From Eunapius fragilis (taxonomy: Eukaryota > Porifera > Demospongiae > Spongillida > Spongillidae), in the NCBI GenBank assembly GCA_963681505.1, contig OY811987.1, forward strand, positions 1,571,066 through 1,635,065: DNA of 64,000 nt, written 5' to 3'. Both the position numbers and the translations under genes were made by a program. Shown in pieces: positions 1 to 8,146 of the stretch. Each line of letters opens with the position of its first letter. Positions within the stretch are counted from its first letter, which is position 1. The notes under the pieces were generated by a model that worked only from the letters and a program-made list of their open reading frames with translations, was not told the origin of the DNA and did no database searches.

Positions 1-185
1 TTCATCCCATCCTCTTATATGCCCACCTCTTCATCCCATCCTCTGATATGCCCACCTCTTCATCCCATCATCTGATATGCCTACCTCTTCATCCCATCCT
101 CTGATATGCCCACCTCTTCATCCCATCCTCTGATATGCCCACCTCTTCATCCCATCATCTGATATGCATACCTCTTCATCCCACC
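1..185. repeat. 29-bp minisatellite upstream of ARM-ATE1 copy 1
   Basis: About six imperfect copies of a 29-base unit (core CTCTTCATCCCATCCTCTGA then TATGCCCAC). The window starts inside the array. The same unit, on the opposite strand, lies upstream of copy 2 at 11810-12070, so the array belongs to the duplicated block. Confidence 0.9.
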
Positions 186-235
186 CTCCTCATCTTTCTA
201 ACTCTACTTAACTTACACCACTTCACTGATTTGGC

Positions 236-262
236 CATTCCCTCTCTCCCTCTCTCAGACAC
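236..262 (+). promoter_or_regulatory. Probable 3' splice acceptor just before the ATG of ARM-ATE1 copy 1
   Basis: A pyrimidine tract of CCCTCTC repeats ends in CAG at 256-258 and is followed by ACAC and the ATG at 263. This looks like an intron acceptor in the 5' UTR, or a trans-splice site. The same arrangement precedes copy 2 and copy 3. The upstream exon is not visible. Confidence 0.55.
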
Positions 263-3200
263 ATGAGTGCAGCCTTTTCAAAGTATCCAGGACATGAGGG
301 CTTGATCTCGCTTGCGTTCAACATCGTCACTCAGAATGAAGAATGTGTCAATGATGATGAATTGCCCACAGAAGAGCCTCCCTCTGTTGCCTACGAACTT
401 CTCAAACATGCCTCGAATGCCTTTTCAGCTATCAACAAAAAATCCATGGTCCATTATAAGGCCCTTGTAATCCTGTCAGGGCTGCTTGGGCAGTACCCAG
501 ACCATCTCCCTGGTGTCTGTGACATCAGTGTCCTTGCGGAGCTGATCAATGGAGTATTGGAGCAGCAGAACAGAGAGATAGCCTGTCGGGCAGGAAGGGA
601 TATTGTTAAGCTCCTGAAGTTTTTGGACAAATCTCAGCTGAAGGAATTGAGCACCAGAGGCGTTTGCAGTCATTTGTGGACCCTCCTAGAGAACTACGAT
701 CACATGGACCCTGACTATGTTGTTCAAATCATTGTAGGCATAGAATACTTTGTACCACGGGTGAACCTTCTAGCCGAGGATGACTCCCAGTGTTTGCTGT
801 GTATGACAAATGGGCTGCCTTCACACCGGGAACTTCAGAGAAGGATTTGGAACCTGTTTGCAGTTCATTGCAAACTGAGTGCCGAGTTTGCAACTCAGTT
901 GCTGGCCTTGAATGTCCTCAACGTGGTTGTCACTGTTCTGCAGCAGGATGATACGCAAATCACGAGTTTTGTTTTGGAGTTTTTGGAGAGCTGCAGAAAA
1001 GCAATGCCACAGCATTTGTCCCAACTTTGCCTGAAGCAGGATTCAGTACTGGAAACTCTAGTGAAGACAACTATTCCAGACGACTGCATGGAGCAGACGT
1101 GCATTCTGCTGGCCTGCATCATTGACTGCTGCAGTGGGGCAACTTGTTCCAAACTGTTCCAGTACAAAATGGTTAGCAAGTTGGAGGATTGCGCTAGGAA
1201 AGCACCCCATCATTGCCTGCCCATAGCATGCAAGTGTATCGAGAAGGTCCTCCACCTCCTATCATCAGACTCCGAACGCAACGAGGAGAACAGTTTAGAG
1301 GCATTTAGGGTGCAGTTCTTTGCAGAGTACCACCATCTCTTCATTCAAGATGTGCTGGCCATCACTATGAATGCATCATATCAGGCTGAGCTTGTTTATA
1401 TGCTGCTTCAAAGGTTTCTGAGGGTGTGCCCTCAGGAGCTTATGTCCAACGTCTGCACTGCAGAATTCGTGCAGCGTTTTGTTACCGGCTTTGTGCGCGA
1501 TATCGTCCGCTTTCCAGATCAGGCAAGGAGAATAGTCTTCACTGGTCACCTGTTCCTGTTCCAAGTTAAGACAAAAGCTGTGGTTGAGATGTTTCGAGAC
1601 ATTGGCTTTCACACCACTGTCACCAATCTAATCCGAGAGTCGGAATCGCAAGACCTCCTCACTATTACGGTGGTTGTGGGTCTCCTCTCGTGCCTCACCA
1701 GCAAGTACCACGAGCACCTCAAAGACCTGAAGCCACTCCTTGATTGCAACGCGTTGGACGTGATTATCGAGATAGTGTCGAGGTTTGGTCAGTGCGACCG
1801 GACCCAGTTTGGCGACGAAGTCACCCGCATTTTCCTCACGATGACCGCCGACAAGGACGTGGCGCAGGAGCTCTTCAAGCGCAACTACCTCGACAAGTTG
1901 CTGGGGCTCCTGGGTACCTCTGACCTTCCCCCCGTGCTGCAACGCTGCCTGGTCCACTCGATAGGCAACATTGCCCTCGGAGGCCACAAGGTGAAGCAGG
2001 TCCTCACCGACCGGTGTGTGCACCACCTGCTGCTCGACATCCTGAGCGAGAAGGCTGACTCCGGGGACCCTTACCTCCTCTCCGCGTGCGGGAGGGTGCT
2101 CCACATCCTCGCCTCAAGCGACGGCATCAAGAGGGAGTTTGTGGAGCTCGGCTGCGTCGACACGCTCCTCCGCGTGCTTGGTTCCAAGGGCGACCACGCC
2201 GAAGTCTGCTGGCGAGCCCTCGGCCTTCTCAGCTCCCTCGCGTTTGTCACGGCCGTCCACAGGAAGTTTGTCGTCACGCGGGGGGTGCTGGACGCCGTTG
2301 TGGGCATCCTGGGAACGAGCACCCACGGGAAGGTGATCAGCTACGTGGCGCTGGTGCTCCTGGCCTTTGCCGAGCTGGACGAGGGCATGGTGCGTCTCAG
2401 GGAGATGGAGGTGTGCGGACCCCTGGTGGAGGCCACAAAGAGTAGCACCTACAAGAGCCAGGGGCCGGACCTCGAGAGGTGGGCGGGGCACGTGGTGGAG
2501 AAGCTGTCACTGTACACCATTGCTGCCGGTTCGGCGGTTTTAGTGGAAGGGATGCCTGGTAGCGACTGCTATGACTGGCCTCCATTGCTGCCCAACCCTT
2601 TTACCTCCGGTGATACCACTCGGGTGTGCATGGATGACCACATCAGTATCAGACCCCACTTCCCTGTCGCTGTGGAACTGGATGATACAGCAAGACTGCA
2701 GCTGCTACAGCTGGGGATCGACACCAGTCAGCCCTTGTTTCGTGTTGGTCGCGTGTACGGAAGTAGCTACGGACTTTGTAGCAACTGCGAGGTGGATGGT
2801 ACGTCGGAGGAGTTGGTCATCCGTACTCACGGCTTGACTCCTCACCAGTATCAGGGTCTCATTGACAGTGGCTGGTATAGGAGAGGGGGTGTTAAAATGT
2901 TTCGACTGAGGCAAAACCACCGCGCTCAATGCTGCGATTGGGAAACAAGAGTTTTGGTGCAGGCGTTTGACTACAGGTTACGCAAGAGCTACTCTAAAGT
3001 CCTGAGAAGAATTCCAACAGATAGACTGACTGTTGAGTCACTGCCAACACACTTCTCTCGAGATGCTTTTGAACTGTACAATGAGTATCACTTCAAGAAG
3101 CATGATAAACCTATCAAATCTGAATACTCGTATGCTGAGCATGCTGTGAACAGTCCCATATCAAACTATACTGTAAATGGCATAGAATATGGAACCTATC

Positions 3201-3892
3201 ACCAGTTGTATCGGTTGGACGGAAGGCTTGTAGCTGTTGGTGTCATTGATATAGTCCCAAAGGGCATTGTCAGCGTGTACATGTGGTACAGTCTGGAGAA
3301 GGAAGTGTCCAAGTACTCACTTGGAGTTTATTCTGCTCTCAAAGAGATAGAGTTTGTTCGAGAGCTGAGCAAGAAGAATCCAGAGATGAAGTATTACTAC
3401 CTCCAGGGATGGAATGAAAATAACAAGAAGCTTGCGTACAAGGCCAACTACTCTCCTGAATCATTCTACTGTGCCTGTATAACACCAGAGTGGCTTCCAT
3501 CCTTGGAGGCTGTGAAAGAGGCTAAAGAGAAGTACCTCAGGGAACACACACATGATCAAAATGGCCTTCCATCTAGTAATGCCACTTCACCCATAGCTGT
3601 GGAGATAACAGACAAGGACAAGAAAGTATCACCTGATGTGCCATGTTCAGCATTTGAGAATGACAGAGCAAAGTACCAGCAACTGACAGGGCACAGGCCT
3701 GATGTTAGCAAGATGGTGGTCTGTTTGAACTATGCCACATACATGTACCTTGGTGAGGTGTTTTCAAGGTTTGGTGTAGACAAGATTCAGAGAGAGCTAA
3801 TGGAGAGAAGGTTTGAGGAACTTATTGTAGCCATAGGCCCAGAGCTGGGTGAAACTCTTGTTGTTGATGTAAAAGTTTGTTCTACTTTGTGA
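263..3892 (+). CDS. ATE1-like: ARM/HEAT-repeat - arginyl-tRNA-protein transferase (ATE1) fusion, copy 1
   Basis: A single uninterrupted 1209-residue frame. Residues 1 to about 770 are leucine-rich helical repeats of ARM/HEAT character (for example VHSIGNIALGGHKVKQVL). From about 825 the protein matches ATE1. The N-terminal ATE domain has a C-x2-C pair (C839, C842), LIDSGWYRRGGVKMF, and a CC pair (C890, C891). These have the spacing of the cysteines that bind an iron-sulfur cluster in known ATE1 proteins. The C-terminal ATE domain (about 930-1085) has YGTYHQLYRLDG, VGVIDIVP, SLGVYSALKEIEF and YKANYSPESFY. ATE1 transfers arginine from Arg-tRNA to protein N-termini, normally as a protein of about 500 residues without ARM repeats. 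The ATG at 263 is supported by the identical start in copies 2 and 3 and the acceptor just upstream. The last 13 residues differ from the other copies. Family assignment is firm; enzymatic activity is not shown. Confidence 0.92.
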   Translation: MSAAFSKYPGHEGLISLAFNIVTQNEECVNDDELPTEEPPSVAYELLKHASNAFSAINKKSMVHYKALVILSGLLGQYPDHLPGVCDISVLAELINGVLEQQNREIACRAGRDIVKLLKFLDKSQLKELSTRGVCSHLWTLLENYDHMDPDYVVQIIVGIEYFVPRVNLLAEDDSQCLLCMTNGLPSHRELQRRIWNLFAVHCKLSAEFATQLLALNVLNVVVTVLQQDDTQITSFVLEFLESCRKAMPQHLSQLCLKQDSVLETLVKTTIPDDCMEQTCILLACIIDCCSGATCSKLFQYKMVSKLEDCARKAPHHCLPIACKCIEKVLHLLSSDSERNEENSLEAFRVQFFAEYHHLFIQDVLAITMNASYQAELVYMLLQRFLRVCPQELMSNVCTAEFVQRFVTGFVRDIVRFPDQARRIVFTGHLFLFQVKTKAVVEMFRDIGFHTTVTNLIRESESQDLLTITVVVGLLSCLTSKYHEHLKDLKPLLDCNALDVIIEIVSRFGQCDRTQFGDEVTRIFLTMTADKDVAQELFKRNYLDKLLGLLGTSDLPPVLQRCLVHSIGNIALGGHKVKQVLTDRCVHHLLLDILSEKADSGDPYLLSACGRVLHILASSDGIKREFVELGCVDTLLRVLGSKGDHAEVCWRALGLLSSLAFVTAVHRKFVVTRGVLDAVVGILGTSTHGKVISYVALVLLAFAELDEGMVRLREMEVCGPLVEATKSSTYKSQGPDLERWAGHVVEKLSLYTIAAGSAVLVEGMPGSDCYDWPPLLPNPFTSGDTTRVCMDDHISIRPHFPVAVELDDTARLQLLQLGIDTSQPLFRVGRVYGSSYGLCSNCEVDGTSEELVIRTHGLTPHQYQGLIDSGWYRRGGVKMFRLRQNHRAQCCDWETRVLVQAFDYRLRKSYSKVLRRIPTDRLTVESLPTHFSRDAFELYNEYHFKKHDKPIKSEYSYAEHAVNSPISNYTVNGIEYGTYHQLYRLDGRLVAVGVIDIVPKGIVSVYMWYSLEKEVSKYSLGVYSALKEIEFVRELSKKNPEMKYYYLQGWNENNKKLAYKANYSPESFYCACITPEWLPSLEAVKEAKEKYLREHTHDQNGLPSSNATSPIAVEITDKDKKVSPDVPCSAFENDRAKYQQLTGHRPDVSKMVVCLNYATYMYLGEVFSRFGVDKIQRELMERRFEELIVAIGPELGETLVVDVKVCSTL

Positions 3893-4180
3893 CTAATTTT
3901 ATATGATTTATTTTTAAATTTTATTAATTTTAGTGGAGGGTTTCCATTCCATTCCACCAGTATTGCGATGCACTGGTTCTGGTTGAAGTGGTTTAGGATT
4001 ATTGGTCTTCACATTTTATTTTAAATTCGTGTCTCATACACCATCAAGCGAAAATAAATAGTCTATAGATCAATATTATTGTAATATGATATCAAACTTC
4101 CAAATATCACCAGCAACTGCATGCTATTAACTAAATGGTAGCTTAATTGTACCCATCATGTTCCACTAAATAGGAGTTTT
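3893..4180 (+). promoter_or_regulatory. 3' flank of copy 1 with a polyadenylation signal
   Basis: AT-rich sequence after the stop codon. An AATAAA lies at 4053-4058, about 160 bases downstream, and is the most likely polyadenylation signal. No gene is seen here. Confidence 0.45.
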
Positions 4181-4334
4181 AAGGCGTTTCTTCACTAGCA
4201 AAGGCAAACCGGATCGATCCGCATTGTGGTCAATGAATTTAATCAGTGTATATGGATCAATGTACTCACTGATTAAATTCATTGACCACAATGCGGATCG
4301 ATCCGGTTTGCCTTTGCTAGTGAAGAAACGCCTT
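4181..4334. mobile_element. Perfect foldback element (MITE-like)
   Basis: Two 68-base arms (4181-4248 and 4267-4334) are exact reverse complements around an 18-base loop. The arms begin AAGGCGTTTCTTCACTAGC. The perfect match implies recent origin or continued homogenisation. A clear target-site duplication is not visible. Confidence 0.8.
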
Positions 4335-4518
4335 TAGACCAAGTTAACAGCATGGGTCGAGTGCGCACGCGCATACCGTGGATACATGATATATAACCCG
4401 TGCTAATCCTTCAGAAGTTTGTCTATGAGCGTAATCAGCAGCAGTTGTTTTTTTTTTTTTTTTTTTGGAGCGGAATCCGCATCGTTTTTTTAGTAGCAGT
4501 TGTTTGGTTTTATTTGGA

Positions 4519-4958
4519 CATGAATGACGTATCAATTGACGATCCCGGGTCACCATCATTTCTGCGGGTGCATATAAAACAATCGAAAACAGATCCATTC
4601 CGTGAAGGGACGTATCCTATGTGGGTAGAACAGGAACTGAGCTGTGCCCTGTGGCAGCCATTCTGGATTACATGTGCCTTAGAGGAGGCCCCTTGTTTCG
4701 ATTCAAGGATGGTAGGCCTCTCACTCGTCCCCGCCTCGTAGAAGCGCTGAGATCAGCGCTCAACGAAGCGGCAAGCCGACTATATATTGCAGTCACAGTT
4801 TTCGGATAGGGGCAGCGACGACGGCTGCGCAAAAAGGGGTCGAAGACTTCATCATTAAAATGTTAGGCCGGTGGAAGAGCGTGGCGTACCAGCAGTATGT
4901 TCGGATTCCCACGGATCGGTTGGTCGGGCTATCTGCTGTATTGGCCACTTTGATATGA
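4519..4958 (+). pseudogene. Tyrosine recombinase remnant (DIRS or Crypton type)
   Basis: Three consecutive reading frames together give a tyrosine-recombinase C-terminal half. The first contains IKQSKTDPFREGT (ending near 4618), the second LCPVAAILDYM and GPLFRFKDGRPLTRPRL (to about 4770), the third HSFRIGAATTAA, MLGRWKSVAYQQYVR and a stop at 4956-4958. The HxxR box and the final tyrosine are present, but at least two frameshifts separate the parts. The SKTDPFR and LGRWKS signatures are typical of DIRS/Crypton recombinases in invertebrate genomes. A poly-T tract (4447-4466) lies upstream. This is a dead fragment without visible termini. Confidence 0.8.
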
Positions 4959-5404
4959 TGTTAACTTTTGTTCAGCAGAAGTCAATGGGAGGTAGAAATT
5001 AATTGTCATACGTTCATGGAGGGAGTATCCAGGGGGAGTGTTGACTGTTTGGGGGAGAAGTCGCCAGGGCGCGCCTCCTCTTGGGCCGGTACTGGAGGGG
5101 TCTGCGCCCCTTCCAGTATTCCTCCTCCCAAACCCAACCCTCCATATGTTGGGGTAGGGGTAGAGGATAGGGATTTGAAGTCCCCCTACCCTCTGGTACA
5201 CTTCCGCCTTACCAACCACGAATGAGTTATTTGTGGTTGCAGGAAAACGTCACAACGCCGAATAAGGTGAGTTGGTATGTGGAGACCCGGTAAGCTGTTA
5301 AATGCAAGCTATATCTCTTTCAAGAGGAGATTCATCGAATCCTGTCAAGTAATATTTTGAAGGCCACCAAGATTCATCGCTTTGTGCCAATACTTTATTG
5401 CCTT
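4959..5404. other. Intergenic, no gene recognised
   Basis: Between the recombinase remnant and the 27-bp array. It contains a G/C-rich patch (about 5060-5200) with short open frames that resemble nothing I know. Confidence 0.5.
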
Positions 5405-6165
5405 CAATCTCTCGCCATCCCTCTGCTTCAGTCTCCTCTCACCATCCCTCTGCTTCAGTCTCCCCTCACCATCCCTCTGCTTCAGTCTCCTCTCATCATC
5501 CCTCTGCTTCAGTCTCCTCTCACCATCCCTCTGCTTCAGTCTCCCCTCACCATCCCTCTGCTTCAGTCTCCTCTCACCATCCCTCTGCTTCAGTCTCCTC
5601 TCACCATCCCTCTGCTTCAGTCTCCTCTCACCATCCCTCTGCTTCAGTCTCCTCTCACCATCCCTCTGCTTCAGTCTCCTCTCACCATCCCTCTGCTTCA
5701 GTCTCCTCTCACCATCCCTCTGCTTCAGTCTCCTCTCACCATCCCTCTGCTTCAGTCTCCTCTCACCATCCCTCTGCTTCAGTCTCCTCTCACCATCCCT
5801 CTGCTTCAGTCTCCTCTCACCATCCCTCTGCTTCAGTCTCCTCTCACCATCCCTCTGCTTCAGTCTCCTCTCGCCATCCCTCTGCTTCAGTCCCTCTCAC
5901 CATCCCTCTGCTTCAGTCTCCTCTCACCATCCCTCTGCTTCAGTCTCCTCTCACCATCCCTCTGCTTCAGTCTCCTCTCACCATCCCTCTGCTTCAGTCT
6001 CCTCTCACCATCCCTCTTCTTCAGTCTCCTCTCACCATCCCTCTGCTTCAGTCCCTCTCACTATCCCTCTGCTTCAGTCTCCCCTCACCATCCCTCTGCT
6101 TCAGTCCCTCTCACTATCCCTCTGCTTCAGTCTCCCCTCACCATCCCTAGCTCTGCTTCATCTCC
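5405..6165. repeat. 27-bp tandem repeat array A
   Basis: About 27 tandem units of a 27-base sequence (core CCATCCCTCTGCTTCAGTCT then CCTCTCA). A few units have lost three or more bases, mostly near the 3' end. Because 27 is a multiple of three and the unit lacks stops, all three plus-strand frames stay open for 250-350 codons. The predicted peptides are repeats of SHHPSASVS or IPLLQSPLT type and are not credible proteins. Confidence 0.93.
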
Positions 6166-7934
6166 ATCACTAGTTAGATCTGGGCTATGCTGGCTAGGCT
6201 TGCATGGGGAGTTTGGCTCACTAAGGAAATTTATAGTGATTTTTACACGAAACACTTTTAATTTTCTCATGTCAAGAGACATTCATTTTAGTCCAACTGG
6301 GACTGTAGATGTCTCAATTTCTCAAATGACCACTGGGTCTGTAGATGTCTTGAATGGCCAGGGCTCTCTAAAAAATTTTAATGTCGTTAATCAGATGTTG
6401 TACTAAATTTAGTGACACTGGCCGGCCGACCACAACTACCTTTTAAAATAACACCCGCATATTTTGGTATTGGATTCATCCTTGTCATGTCAGTGCCATT
6501 GTCATGTCAGTGGGCGCCGTCCGTCTGGGAACGAGAGCGGTCATTACTATGCTGGACCTTGTCGCCTTAAGTCTTCGCGCGAGTACTAGTACTACTGCTA
6601 ACTGTGAAGCGTACTTGGTTAAAGGCAGCTGTGCCTATTATCACTATATGTGCGATGAATTGGACGACAGAGTAAGTTTGGTTGTGGAAGACTACTAGTA
6701 GAGTGATTTGCCTGTTGGGCGTATGAAATATCATTCCGCCATTCAAGGGATGGGGGTGTGGTTACAGAAGTCTACAGTCATTGTGTTCTTGGGCGCACGG
6801 CAGGGCCCGGGAACCTAACAGGGGTACTACAATACCGTCTGTACGACAGATACAGGATATACTCGTTGAGGTGGGTGACAAACCGCGCTCATTCGGGGGT
6901 TCCAAGGATTGGATTGGATGCATTGAGGCCAGCATAGTACTGGACCACATGTACGGAGTAAGCATTTGGCTGATATAATAACGATTATTAGCGCATTTGT
7001 GCACGCGCCTGCACGGCAGGTCTGCTCAAGGATTATTCATGTTCCAGCTGGGGATGAAGTGCCTAGTCACGTGCCAACATTTATTGAACATTTCAAGGTA
7101 TCCGGAGCTCCCATTATGATAGGTATTTGTTTAAATTAAATAAGTATACAATGAGAAAGTGAGGACATTGCACCACACCTTACATCTTTTGGCTTCTGAT
7201 TGGGTGCATAGGTGGGGATATGGATGCTGCCTCAAAGACATTGATTGGGATCAGTCTACAGCAGCCTGAAGAGGCTCGCTTTCTTATTGCTGTGAGTACA
7301 CATACATGGCAGAGGCCAGTGACCTGAGGGAGCAGTTTGTGTACTCTCATCTGTAATAGGATCCTCACTACATTGGACAACCTGCTGAGGATGATGTGCT
7401 TTCTAATGGCTGTGTAAAATGGCACGATTTAAGTCTATTTCAACCATCTTCCTTCTACAACTTTTGTCTCCCAATCCTTCCTTCAGTGACGTTTGTGGAT
7501 GAAGACAGTGCATGAGTAGTGAATTTATAAATGCTAGCATGTGATATAGAGACTCATTTCTCACAAGCTTCAGTGATGTATAGTCATTGTCAATGGTGGT
7601 GAGTACACGTATTGAAATTTGTGCATTACAATGGCTGTAAATTGGCCACTGTACTTATTTCATGCATTAAGCTGATTTTTATCCGCTAAGTGAAAGCAAT
7701 AGCACTAGCACCTATGAATCAGCATATTTGTAATACCAACTTCCATATTCAGTAACACAATTAAAGGTAAGAAGTTGTATATTTACACTCAAGTTTAATT
7801 GCTGAAGTTGCAGTATCTAATCACATGCACACATCATTTCTTCTGATCACCCTTAGCTCTCAACATCTCTTTCTTCTAATCACCTTAGCTCAAGCACACC
7901 TCAACTTGCCCCTATTACCTAACTCCCTCAATAT
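6166..7934. other. Intergenic, no gene recognised
   Basis: Between array A and the 3' flank of copy 2. Only short frames without recognisable similarity, and no RNA gene or complete transposon seen. Confidence 0.5.
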
Positions 7935-8146
7935 CCCTGCTCCCCACACACCCAGTAACTGGAGCACTATAACTTCAAAGCCTTTGGGCAGATTTTGAGA
8001 AAGCCGGCCAGAATAACCATTTTGACAGCAGTTCATTATTGAAACAGAACTCATTTCTACTTTCCTATGCATACAGAAGCCAATATGCAATAGAATTCAA
8101 CTTTAAAACATGCACACACACACACACACAAGTGTGTTTAAAAACA
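7935..8146 (-). repeat. Duplicated 3' flank of ARM-ATE1 copy 2
   Basis: The segment beginning CCCAGTAACTGGAGCACTAT and running to the stop codon is nearly identical to 33351-33611, downstream of copy 3. The main difference is the CA microsatellite: about 9 units here (8110-8129) against about 35 there. The duplication therefore extended into the 3' UTR. Confidence 0.85.

Noticed and set aside
5357-6406. 349-codon Pro/Leu/Ser-rich frame
   Set aside because: Consequence of the 27-bp array A. All three frames are open equally, and the unique tail after the array has no coding character.
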